Shown here: positions 52,120 through 62,181 of the stretch, piece by piece
Position numbering within the stretch: the first letter of the stretch is position 1
Layout: every line of letters begins with the position of its first letter
Origin: Tricholoma matsutake
Lineage: Eukaryota; Basidiomycota; Agaricomycetes; Agaricales; Tricholomataceae
Length of the DNA: 64,000 bases
NCBI GenBank assembly: GCA_026075535.2
Contig: AP026544.2
Span: forward strand, 5,580,001-5,644,000
Direction: 5' to 3'
Translations under genes and position numbers: made by a program
Notes under the pieces: generated by a model
The model's input: only the letters and a program-made list of their open reading frames with translations
Database searches by the model: none
Told to the model about the DNA's origin: nothing

Positions 52120-52473
52120 ATGCCCAAGCGGACAACCAGAGATGATCGTTCCAATGATCCTATGCCTCCGGCAGCTGTTCCAGCTTCCTGTGTGGCGATG
52201 CCAACAGCTCTAGCAGAGCTTCAATCTGGGGAACCCTCGTTCCCAGTACAGTGCCGTCATCATCACAGATGGCCGTGCCATTACTCGTGTGGGGCATTCC
52301 GCTCCACACCCATCACCGCCAGTCCGCTGGCTGCTGTCAGGTTGGTGACAAATGTCGCTGCCCTCTACGTTCTCCCTGCTGCAGGGGGGAAACTGCTATC
52401 GAGTGCATGTGCTTGCAGTGCATTTGCTCGAGGGGGGCCTCGGCCCCCTGCCTACGATGGTTCCGGTGAATAA
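52120..52473 (+). CDS. B2 small ORFb, extended form (117 residues)
   Basis: MPKRTTRDDRSNDPMPP start. The ancestral TAG is TCG here (CHYSCGAF), not TTG as in the other extended copies, so read-through of this stop was lost by a different base change. Ends AYDGSGE at the same point as the others. Confidence 0.45.
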   Translation: MPKRTTRDDRSNDPMPPAAVPASCVAMPTALAELQSGEPSFPVQCRHHHRWPCHYSCGAFRSTPITASPLAAVRLVTNVAALYVLPAAGGKLLSSACACSAFARGGPRPPAYDGSGE

Positions 52474-52897
52474 CCAGGTGAACAACCAGCCGCCACATTA
52501 CTGTCATGTGTGCATTACATGGTGATGGTCCACCTCATTCATCTGGGGTGGTCAATCCTCATTGGCTGGGAGTATGCAGACGGTTATTCCTCCCGCAAGG
52601 GGGGATTTACAGTGAATTAACATGGCCGCACCTGATCTGACTTTGGTTGGATATGTGGCTGGGGGACCGCTTCGCACCAGCTGACGATCTAATGGCTAGC
52701 TTTGGGAGGGGGGCTCTCCCTCCAGATTATTGCCTTTCCTGGCTGAGAGGCCAACGTCTGTGGCACTGCCTGCCTAAAGTGGCTAAAACGAGGACCTGGG
52801 TAGGATATGGGTGAGGGGAAGCATAGTTACAGTAGTACCCAAGTTTGTATCCTGCTCCACAGACTGCGATCGAGCCCCACGTTATAAATTGTTGACC

Positions 52898-52941
<44 letters not shown>

Positions 52942-53752
52942 CTTCAGAAGAAGCAACATCGGCAGAAATGTCGATCTCATGTCCTATGTGGACAATGGCA
53001 CACTCATCGCCTGCTCTTCACAGTTGGAGGATAACCTCCCCCTTCTCAAAGAAGCGTATGGCTGGATATTCCAGGCCTTCACCTCCCTCAGACTTGTTTT
53101 GGAACATGACAAGTCGGAGATATTTCATTTTTCAAGGTTGAGGAGATTCACTCCTCTACCTATAGATCTCGGCTTTGCTCCTTACACAGGCAACACCCCT
53201 CTCAAACCCAAAGTCACCTGGAGGTACCTTGGGTTCTTCTTCGATCGCAAACTCTCCTTCAAGGAGCATACGCAGTTCTACTCCACCAAAGCCCTCACCA
53301 CAGCGAGAGCAATGGGAATGCTCGGCAATTCTGTGAGAGGGTTAACCCCTATGCAGAAATGCCTTCTGTACCGTTCGTGTGTCGTGCCCATCATGACATA
53401 TGGATTGAGACTTTGGCATTTCAAAGGTGCTCGCGTCAAGGGTGTCATCAAAACACTGGCCCAAGTGCAGTCCATTGCTGCTCGTTGGATCCTTGGTGCA
53501 TTCCGAACCACCCCTATCGGTGGCTTGGAAAGTATCACAGGACTGCTGCCTATGCAGCTGTTACTGCGTCGTCTGGTCGACAGGGGGGTATTCAGAACCC
53601 CCCTACTGGCTCCATCTCACCCCCTAAGAGCAATCTTAGGGCCTAATCACGTCGGCACTACCCACTCTCATGAGCTAGGACTCTGGGGAGGGAACGTGCT
53701 CGACACACTCACCCTACAAGGCCCATCTGTCGCCTCAGCTGCAGCTATGGCC

Positions 53753-54154
53753 TGTTAGGAAACCACCCCATTACCTAATAAACTTTCATTTTTATTTTAT
53801 TATGTTGAATTACGCTACATGATGCCAAATGACGCTACATTTTGATAGTGTGAGAATTTTATTTCGCACGCATCAAAATGTATGCGCATGTACAAGTGCG
53901 TCGGTAACAACAATGTACAATATATGTAACATAGTATATAAACCCTAAATATATGCCTAGGGGACCCCAGTTGTGTTCTCTTAGGTATTCCACCTACGTT
54001 TTTGGTGTGAAAGGCCTATCTCAACAAACTCACCTATTAATAACCCCTCACATCAAAACCATCAATTCCCCCATCACGAGCGTGGATCCCACCCCCTTCT
54101 TGTAGAGAGAACCTGCATGGTCTTTGCTAGCAGATAGTGGGTGTCGCCCTAACA
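53753..54154 (+). repeat. 5' LTR (402 bp) of the Ty3/gypsy element
   Basis: TGTTAGGAAACC...GTCGCCCTAACA, the same length and about 96% the same as the solo LTR at 14359-14760 (reverse complement). No matching 5-bp duplication at its right side, as expected for the 5' LTR of a longer element. The U3 part has a hairpin with arms TACATTTTGAT/ATCAAAATGTA (about 53838-53884). Confidence 0.92.
53935..53942 (+). promoter_or_regulatory. TATA box in the LTR
   Basis: TATATAAA lies 34 nt upstream of AGTTGTGTTCT (53969-53979). That spacing fits transcription starting at or next to this motif, whose complement is the primer binding site. Confidence 0.6.
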
Positions 54155-54156
54155 GA

Positions 54157-54167
54157 AGAACACAACT
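54157..54167 (+). promoter_or_regulatory. Primer binding site, self-priming type
   Basis: AGAACACAACT, 2 nt after the LTR, is exactly complementary to AGTTGTGTTCT at 53969-53979 in the LTR, where the transcript is expected to start. In the Tf1/sushi group the first 11 nt of the RNA fold back onto such a site and prime reverse transcription. No tRNA-type (TGG...) site is seen next to the LTR. Confidence 0.7.
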
Positions 54168-54642
54168 TCCCATATCAGTGCACCTTCTCTTACTTGTGCA
54201 TACATCATTGTTTCACTGCGCCACATCCGATTACTCATCCTTTTGGCATGAGCCGGAAGTACTTGTATATATATGTAATCTACCTTTTCTTTCGTAAGCT
54301 GATGCCAGGCCTCGCCTTACATTGCAACTGCCAGTGATCGAGAGGCAGCACTCATCATTAGGATAGCTGCAACCAGACAAGCGATCAGATCTGGTTTAGT
54401 TACGATTTACATTACTCTATTCGGACGACTATTTTAGTTACAAGCCGAATTCAGTGATATCTCCGAGATCAGGCACTGTTGGAAGGGTTATTGATCTGAA
54501 GTGTCAAAATAGGCGCCCGACGAACGACGAACCATTGATGAACCTTGACGAACCTTATCACGTGACCCGTAAACATTTGGAGAGGTCTTGAAGAAAAATT
54601 TTGAATTTGTCGAAGAAGTGATTCATCACAGATTCTACAATT
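54168..54642 (+). other. Ty3/gypsy leader between primer site and gag
   Basis: 475 nt with no credible ORF. A GGCGCCCGACGAACGACG stretch near 54511 resembles tRNA-type primer sites, but it lies 350 nt from the LTR and lacks the TGG start. Nothing else recognised. Confidence 0.5.
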
Positions 54643-55740
54643 ATGTCCGAACCTTCAACTTCTAATCCCGGTCCTAATCCTGTTCCCATACCAGCACTAG
54701 AGGTGAAAATTGATGTGCTCACAGTGCAAATGTTGCAATTAGTGTCAGTATTGGCAGCATCACAGCCCAGACAAGCGGAAGTACAGCCAGAGATGACAGG
54801 AGAAAGAGATGATGAGATGGAGGAGATGGAGGAGTGGATATCGCAGGAGGATGAGATGGTGGAGAAATCCGGAAATGGAAAAGCACGCTTACCTAAGTAT
54901 GCGCCCCCGCAAATCTTTGACAGTACCATGGAGAATACAAAATCCTTCATCAGCTCTATAGTATTGTACATCCATGGGAGGAAGCCAGAGTTTCATACAG
55001 CCGAGTCTAGGATTATGTTTGCTCTCTCATACATTCAGGGGGGGAAAGCACAGTTCTGGAGAAACGAGGCTATTAATCAAATTGCTGCAGGAAATAAACC
55101 TTTTGCAACCTTCAAGGAATTTCTGGAGAGATTGGAGGCACAGTTTGGAGACCCTAATCCAAAGGCGACAGCCAATGCTAAATTAAAGACCATGCGCCAA
55201 GGTTCCTTAACGGCAGATGAATTTATTTTGCAGTTCAAAGCAGAAGCTTCGCAAACAGACATGGGAGAAGCCACGTTGGTAGAGTTTTTGAAAGCAGGAT
55301 TAAATCCCTCTTTATTCAAGTCTATCTACCGACTACCTTCTATGCCAGAGAAGTTGGACGAGTGGTATAATTGGGCAATGCGCCTTGACCGGCAATATCG
55401 GCAGGAACAGGCAGAGTCAAAGTTGATGTACGGAAGTAGTAAATTTGGAAAGTCATCAGGAGGAAAGTCCGAGAAAGGAAAGGCGCCTCAGGCACAAGCT
55501 CCGAGGGCACAGCCACCAGCCATGGCAGTGACACCTATAGTTACAGAGTCAGCAGCACCAGCAGATGCAATGGAGGTTGATCAAGTGGGGAGACGAGCCC
55601 CACTTAGATGTTTTAACTGTGGGCAGTTAGGACACATTTCTAAGAATTGTAAGCAGAAGAGAAAGATCAGGGGAGCTATATTTGAGGAAGTGAAGCAGGA
55701 GGAGGGGAAGCAGGAGAATTTTGTGGAAGAGTCCCAGTGA
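54643..55740 (+). CDS. gag: Ty3/gypsy Gag (365 residues)
   Basis: Capsid-nucleocapsid precursor. ATG 54643 (MSEPSTSNPGPNP), an N-terminal acidic region (EEMEEWISQEDEM), the retrotransposon gag core (about residues 85-260: FDSTMENTKSFISSI, YIQGGKAQFWRNEA, FKEFLERLEAQFGDPN, LTADEFILQFKAEASQTD), and one CCHC knuckle CFNCGQLGHISKNC at residues 323-336. Stop TGA at 55738-55740. pol is open in the -1 frame from 55686, overlapping the end of gag, which suggests -1 frameshifting or a protease-first second ORF. I do not see a canonical heptamer. The ORF is intact. Confidence 0.92.
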   Translation: MSEPSTSNPGPNPVPIPALEVKIDVLTVQMLQLVSVLAASQPRQAEVQPEMTGERDDEMEEMEEWISQEDEMVEKSGNGKARLPKYAPPQIFDSTMENTKSFISSIVLYIHGRKPEFHTAESRIMFALSYIQGGKAQFWRNEAINQIAAGNKPFATFKEFLERLEAQFGDPNPKATANAKLKTMRQGSLTADEFILQFKAEASQTDMGEATLVEFLKAGLNPSLFKSIYRLPSMPEKLDEWYNWAMRLDRQYRQEQAESKLMYGSSKFGKSSGGKSEKGKAPQAQAPRAQPPAMAVTPIVTESAAPADAMEVDQVGRRAPLRCFNCGQLGHISKNCKQKRKIRGAIFEEVKQEEGKQENFVEESQ

Positions 55741-57770
55741 AGGTTTCCCCATTGGTGACCCAGAATCGTTACAATGTATTAGTATCCGAGGAAACCCAGA
55801 GTAAATCAGAAAAGGAAATCGAGGAGGAGTACAACTGTTGCGAATCATGTGACAAAGAAAATTGTCACATGTCATTTCCGAAAACCCCTAAATTCTTTAT
55901 TTGCTCTGCGCGAATAGAACCCGAAATCACCTTGACTGTGGGACTGAAGACAGCGGACACACATGCAGCTATTGATGTGGAAGCGTTGCTTGACAGTGGT
56001 GCTACAGGATTATTTATTAATCAATCCTTAATTACTGGAAACAGTATTAACACACGCAAGCTGGTGCAACCTATAATGGTGTACAATATTGATGGAACAG
56101 TCAATCGTGGAGGAACTATCAAGGAGGAGGTGACTATGGTACTAAAGTATCAGGAGCATCAGGAGCAAGCCATATTCAAAGTGTGCGATCTTGGGAAAAC
56201 CAATCTAATAATAGGATGTCCGTGGTTATGGAAGCATAATCCCGAAATTGATTGGAAAGCTGGGAAAGTACAAATGACTCATTGTCCTAAGGAATGTAAT
56301 GTGTATGGGAGGAAGATGAAGAAGGAAAAAAGGAAAAAGAAAGAGAAAGAACATCTGAGAAAGTATTCTGTTACGATGGAGGAAGTGGAGGATGAGGAAA
56401 TGCCAAATGGGGAAGTTCCAATCATGATTGAGAAAGAAGAGCAAAAGCAAACCTTTAGAGCAGTTCATGGAGGACAGTCGTGGGACAAGAATATCGTGAA
56501 GGTGGAGAAGCCAGTGGAGGAATGGGTGCCAAAAGTGTATCATGAACATTTGTCAGTGTTCCAAAAGAAGGAGTCTGAGCAAATGCTGGTGCGGAAGCCA
56601 TGGGATCATGCGATTGAGATGAAGCCCGGGTTTGTGCCAAAGAAGTCAAAGGTATATCTATTATCTCCGATGGAACAAGAAGAAGTGGATGCATTCCTGA
56701 AGGAGCAATTGTGCAAAGGATACATATGACCTTTGAAATCACTGCAGACATCACCAATATTCTTCATGCCCAAAAAAGACCAAAGGAAGAGGATGTGTAC
56801 TGATTATAGGTATCTGAATGAGTGGACAGTGAAGAACGCGTACCCCCTGCCGTTAATCTCAGAAATAATTGATAAGGTGGGAAAAGCCAAGGTCTTTACA
56901 AAATTGGATTTACAATGGGGATACAACAATGTACGAATAAAGAAAGGAGATGAGTGGAAGGCTGCATTTGCCACGCATTGAGGATCCTTTGAGCCGCTTG
57001 TCATGTTTTTTGGGATGACTAATAGTCCCCCGACCCCTCAAAATATGATGAACAACATTTTCAAGGACGTAATAGACAAAGGCATGGTAATAATATTTAT
57101 TGACGACATTCTGATATTCACGGAGGATGAAGAGAATCATGAGGCGATAGTGCAGGAGGTGTTACAGAGGTTGGCAGAGAATGATCTATTTTTGAAACCA
57201 GAGAAGTGTGTGTTTGGGGCAAGCGAGATTGAGTTCCTAGGATTATTGATCAGCCCTGACAGGATCAAAATGGATCCGATCAAGGTACAGGTGATCACAG
57301 ATTGGCCTGCGCCCACCCGTGTCAAGGAGGTTCAAGCCTTCTTTGGACTCACAAATTATTATCGTCGCTTTGTGCACAATTTTTCTAAAATTGCCGCACC
57401 CTTACATAACCTTATGCAAAAGGGAGTAGTATGGAGGTGGGGAGAGCAGCAGCAGACAGTGTTTGAGGAGTTGAAGAGGAAGTTTGTGGAGGGACCAATA
57501 TTAGCCCCAGTAGATTTCACACGCCCTTTGCGAGTGGAATCCGATGCATCCAATTTTGCTACTGGAGCAGTATTATCAATGCTGTGCAAAGATGACAAAT
57601 GGCATCCTTGTGCATACTTGTCGAAAGGGTTGAATGATGTGGAGAGGAATTATGATGTGCATGACAAAGAGATGTTGGGGATAATACGAGCATTGGAGGT
57701 GTGGAGGCATTATTTGGAGGGATGTACGCATCAGATTGAGATCTGGACGGATCATCAAAATCTGCAATAC
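55686..57770 (+). pseudogene. pol: Ty3/gypsy Pol (protease-RT-RNase H), two stops, truncated
   Basis: One frame throughout. Protease DSGATGLFIN (about 55992), a Lys/Glu-rich linker, and RT from about 56560 with [56 protein letters not shown] and catalytic FIDD (57096-57107). Connection and RNase H start at FFGLTNYYRRFV and LRVESDASNFATGAVL. TGA at 56727 (GYI*PLKS, expected R) and 56979 (ATH*GSFEP, expected R) are both one C-to-T change from CGA, and the neighbouring TTG for the usual Ser TCG is another. Cut at 57770 within HQNLQYF by LINE L9. Confidence 0.9.
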
Positions 57771-58311
57771 TTTTTTTTTTTTTTTTTGGGTCAAAAGTTT
57801 ATAACGCGGCGCCCGATCGCAGGCTGCGGTAGAGACATACAAACAAAGTACACTACGCCCAGCCCAAGTCCTCCTCCTGCTGATCTTCGCACCAACCACC
57901 TGGATAGCTGCAACGACCACTAAGGGGGCCCCCATTATTGAGTAAACGGACTTGCCAGTGGTGGCGTACCGACAACCCGAGCTTGACGATGCCATGCTCC
58001 CCAAATCCCTACGGGTATGAGTGCAAGATTTAGGGGATACTGCCGCCCCGACGTGAGCCTCTCAGCTTGGAAAGGAAAGCGTAGTCAGCGTCGAAGCTGT
58101 AACGCGTAACCGACAGTGGATCTGAAAGCGCTCAGGCGCCTCCCCGAACCAGTATCTAGTTTCGTGTCCCCCCTCCCTGACAGTCGCTCCTGAACATGGG
58201 TGGGCCCCCTTTATGAGGGTTAACAGACTCGTCTGATGCCCTACGGCCACCCCGACATACCGATAACACTAGCCAGAACCAGACGAGGGTCATACGCCCT
58301 GCGCGCACAAC

Positions 58312-61300
58312 CTATCCTGGATCCCACACAAGTGAGTTGAATGACCCGAGGGCCGGGTTATTGTCCATGAATTCGTGGAAGCCTTCGACGGAGTCTGGGC
58401 TTGCACAAGTTTCTTTGTGATCCACTTTGGGGCAGACGCGTAGCAAATGGTCTCGAGTTTGAATCTCGGGGCCAAGGCACCAACATTGGTATTCCCCATC
58501 GAGGGATAGACATTGACAATACTCCCCTATAGGAGCATGGCCAGTGATCATGCGAGTTGAACGGGAAGTCAACGCAGTGTTGTTTCCCATTACTTTCAGC
58601 CAGGGCCCACCTTTGTGAGTCGAGGGTAATACTGGTTTTCCACCTACTCCTTTGAGTTGGTAGAAATGCCGACCACGATACGCTGGATCTAAGAACTGGG
58701 TGTGCCAATCCTTACAAACAGCCTTTTTGACCTGGTTTTTAAGGTAGTCTAGAGACGTCTGTGGGTGTCTGCCCACGGAGATCTTGGTAGATGTAGCTAC
58801 ATCATGAGCCATCTTGTGTACGTTCCACTTGAATTTCGAGGGGACATGCCAGAATGTAACATTTCTCTCCTCATCCCTGGCTAGCCAGGGGCGCAGAGAG
58901 CAACAAGTGTCCAGGGCAAAAATTTGCCCAGAGCATGGCTTTGGATCAATCAGGGACTCGATGCCCGTGGTGGAATCCGAGAAAATCACCAACTTTTTGC
59001 ACCCTCTGCTGCAAGCAGCCGAGATGCCTAGTTGGAGAGCGAAGAGTTCGACTTCTGGGGGGGTTCTCCTCCCAGAGGCTGAGACAACGCGATCAACCTG
59101 TTCTCCCTGTCCGAAGACAAGAGCACAGGCGACAGCTTGGAATTTAGCATCTGTGGGCACCAAAGCGTCCACTGCAACGATGAGAGTGTCATCCTCTACT
59201 TAGGCAGAAGCCCAGGCCTTGTCGAGGTCACTCCTGTAAGAACTCCTCGCTCCATCCTCCTTAGAGGTGAGGCGATGAGAGGAAAAGCGAGTGGGGAATA
59301 AATCCTTCACTCTGTTTCCAGGTGTGTTTTCTTCCCCAAAGGGGTCGAACTCATCGCCTGGTACAAGGGCCAGAGCTGCAGCCGAGGCGACAGATGGACC
59401 CTGTAGGGTGAGAGTGTCGAGCACATTCCCTCCCCAGAGTCCTAGCTCATGAGAGTGGGTAGTGCCGACATGATTGGGCCCTAGGATCGCTCTTAGGGGG
59501 TGTGATGGAGCCAATAGGGGGGTTCTGAACACCCCTCTGTCGACTAGACGACGCAGTAACAGCTGCATGGGCAGCAGTCCTGTGATACTTTCCAGACCAC
59601 CTATAGGGGTGGTTCTGAATGCACCGAGGATCCAACAAGCAGCGATGGACTGCACTTGGGCCAGCGTTCTAATGACACCTTTGACGCGAGCGCCTTTGAA
59701 GTGCCAAAGTCTGAGTCCATACGTCATAATAGGTACAACACACGAACGGTACAAAAGGCGTTTCTGCATAGGGGTTAGCCCCCTGACAGAATTGCCAAGC
59801 ATTCCCATCGCCCTTGCAGTGGTAAGGGCCTTGGTGGAGTAGAACCGCATATGCTCCTTGAAGGAGAGTTTGCGATCAAAGAAGAATCTGAGGTACCTCC
59901 AGGTAACCTTGGGCTTGAGGGGGGTATTGCCCGTGTAGGGGGCAAAACCGAGATCAATGGGTAGGGGGGTGAATCTCCTTGCCCTCGAAAAGTGAAATAT
60001 TTCAGACTTGTCGTGTTCGAGGACAAGTCTGAGAGAGGTGAATGCCTGGAAGATCCAGCCATACGCTTTTTTAAGAAGGGGGAGGTTGTCCTCCAACAGT
60101 GGAGAGCGGGCGATGAGGGTGCCATCGTCCACATAAGACATGAGATTGACATCTCTGCCGATTTCACTTCTTATGAAGAGCTTCATAATGGGCGTCAGGT
60201 ATAATGCCAATCGGACAGGGGACAAGGCAGAACCTTGTCCCACTCCCACATCGGCTGCAAAGGAGCCAGATGAGAAAGTGTTCCATTTGTAGGTCGTTTT
60301 GTGACCAACTAGATATGAACGGAAGAAATTCACTACTTGCGCAGGGAATCCCAACCGAGAGATAATTTCCAACAGAACCTGGTGGTTCAAGGAGGGGAAG
60401 AACTGAGCAATGTCGAAGGCGACAACACTCGTTTTGAGCCCTTTGGCCCATCCTGCTCTGACCAGGTGGGTAAGGTAGATTCCTGCATCCTCAGTGGAAT
60501 GCTGGGCGACACCTCTGAACTGGTTTTGCTCGAAGGCCTCGTGTGCGACCCCGTCAAACTGAAGTCGCCTAGACAACATCTTTTCGACTAGTTTGCCCAG
60601 AGCGTTCAGTAGCACGATAGGCCTGAACGACTTTGGAGTGGAGTAATTAGGTTTCCCCGGCTTTGGGATGATAACCGACAGGGATTCCTTAAAGTGAGCC
60701 GGCCAATGGCCAGCAGTGATGCATGCCTCAGCAATGCGGGTGATGAGCCCTGCCACCTCTGGGTTGCTACACCAGTGTTTTAGGTGCAACCACGTAACAT
60801 GATTGGGACCTGGAGCGGAGCGGGAAGAACACGCACTTAGCACTTCTTTCATTTCCGTAACGGAGAACGGGATCCAGGCCCTTTCAGGCACCAGATCGAG
60901 TTCATCGAGAATGCTCAGATCGACTACTCGATCTGAGGCAGCATTATAGGACCCATCAAGGGCAGCCCAAAGGGAATCCAGATCATTACAAGGTTCTCCC
61001 CGATAGGAGATTGCCTCATACAACGGGAGGTTACGTTGACGAGTACAGGACATCAGGTCCCAGGGTCGCCTGTTCATCATAGCCACTTCCTGGATACGGT
61101 CATCGAAGAAATCACGCTTTGTGTGTTGCATGACTTTCCTGTAATGCTTCCAGTCCTCCTCATCGTGGGTGGCTCTGTAAGCATCTAGGGCACCACTGCA
61201 TTCGTCTGTCCACCAGCCTTTGGACGACTTGCCGAGGCGAGATTCCTTGGCATGGTTTTCCCATGCCTTGTTTAAAATCGCTGATATCGCTGAAACGACA

Positions 61301-62181
61301 TCATCGATTTCTGCCGATGTATCTCCATGCCAGTCTAGCCACGGAGTTAAAGCGGAGGAGACAGCATCTCGGTATGATGCTTCCTCCTCGGATCCTTTTT
61401 TGATGGACCACTTGGTAACCGGAACCAGAGATCCCGGCCCAGGTAGCACTAACATCAGAGGGGCATGGTCAGACATCCCCCTGGCTTCAGGTACAATCTC
61501 ACAGTACAGTACAAATCTGAGATCTGTGGGTATGAACATCAGGTCGATCACTGTGGGGTGAAGGCCCTGTTGAGGGGGGAAGTGAGTGGGGCCCTCCACT
61601 ACTGGTAGGGCTCTCGTCAGGCCTAATGCCGTGGCTGTTTCCACTAAGTGGTCAGCATGGATAGAGTGTTCAGGCCCCTGGGGGTCCCAGGAAGTGTGCC
61701 TCACGTTGAAATCACCACACATGAAGTGTAAGCATGGGATCATCATGATGCTCTCAAATAAGAGCGTAATGGCCAAATGTTGGCTATCTGAGTAGACGTT
61801 GGCTAGTAGCATGACATCCTCTCCTATCCCTAAAGAGAACAAGAGGATGTCACGATCGTCGATCAGATCTCGCCTGAGACCCAGTCTTAGATTGGCGATG
61901 CTGTTCGCAAAGTAAACAGCAATGCGTGGAGGGGAGTCCGTTCCTGATGGGCGCACTAAAGTTCCCCAGTTTGGGCTCATTGGTGCGCCGATAACTTCCT
62001 CCCCTTCCCTGTTGTGGGCAGAAGGGGTGTGTCTTATTAATCGCCAAGGAGGCTCTTGGATGAAAAGCAAATCATAGTCGTCTATAAGGTCTGCTAGTAA
62101 TGAGTCCATGTATCCCCAATTACGGTTAACATTCTGACTAAATATGCATAACTGCGGTGTAGATCTAAGTCTATCCCTCAT
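58312..62181 (-). pseudogene. LINE L9 ORF2: complete, one TAA (1289 codons)
   Basis: ATG 62181 (MRDRLRSTPQLCIF). All domains in order: endonuclease (QNVNRNWGY, FIQEPPW, GDFNVRHTSWD, SDHAPL), RT (IIPKPGKPNYSTPKSFRPI, DIAQFFPSLNHQVL, YVDDGTLIA near 60140), a full thumb/connector that is deleted in L3 (KGARVKGVIRTLAQVQSIA... LGLWGGNVLDT), RNase H (VVAVDALVPTDAKFQ, with Ser changed to Leu; ELFALQLG; IFSDST), and the zinc motif CWCLGPEIQTRDHLLRVC. The only nonsense codon is TAA at 59200-59202, where L3 has CAA (ASAQVEDDT), between RT and RNase H. The best reference for the full ORF2. Confidence 0.9.

Larger units (their letters stand above)
51056..52938 (+). mobile_element. B2 retroposon, full length, 40-nt pure A tail
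   Basis: Starts CACTCCTTGACTTGTTAC, hairpin at about 51101, ORFa 51831-52019, ORFb 52120-52473, TTATAAATTGTTGACCC, and an uninterrupted A tail of 40 (52899-52938). Perfect 14-bp duplication GCTCTTCAGAAGAA. The clean duplication and the longest tail in the window suggest one of the youngest insertions. Confidence 0.93.
47496..53752 (+). mobile_element. LINE L8, 3' end replaced by the Ty3/gypsy insertion
   Basis: Starts GTCGCTTCTTGTCC at about 47496 next to antisense L7. ORF1 47622-49166, 49-nt intron-like segment 49098-49146, ORF2 49167 onward. Split by a B2 (51056-52938; duplication GCTCTTCAGAAGAA at 51042-51055 and 52939-52952) and stopped at 53752, in the region after the RT (SVASAAAMA), by a 5' LTR. 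Its 3' half is not in the window. Confidence 0.88.
49167..53752 (+). pseudogene. LINE L8 ORF2, two interruptions
   Basis: ATG 49167 (MRERLRSTPQL). A deletion of about 170 bp at 49410 inside the endonuclease (GID then MLLANVYSD) breaks the frame. From 49408 it is open through GDFNMRHASWD, SDHAPL and the RT to MKLFRR at 51055, where a B2 is inserted. After it (52939 on) comes YVDNGTLIA, where the catalytic YVDD has become YVDN, then the thumb region to 53752. Confidence 0.85.
53753..57770 (+). mobile_element. Ty3/gypsy (chromovirus-like) retrotransposon, 3' part cut off
   Basis: 5' LTR 53753-54154, self-primer binding site 54157-54167, leader, gag 54643-55740, pol 55686-57770. It interrupts LINE L8 after TGGCC (53748-53752). 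pol is cut in the RNase H region at 57770 by the poly(T) of antisense LINE L9, so integrase and the 3' LTR are outside the window or lost. AT-rich and lower in CpG than the surrounding LINE and B sequence. pol has only two stops, both TGA where CGA is expected. Confidence 0.92.

Noticed and set aside
54505..54525. GGCGCCCGACG as a tRNA primer binding site, which would place the LTR end near 54507.
   Set aside because: The LTR boundary at 54154 is fixed by the 402-bp solo copy with its GTGCT duplication, and a self-primer site follows directly.
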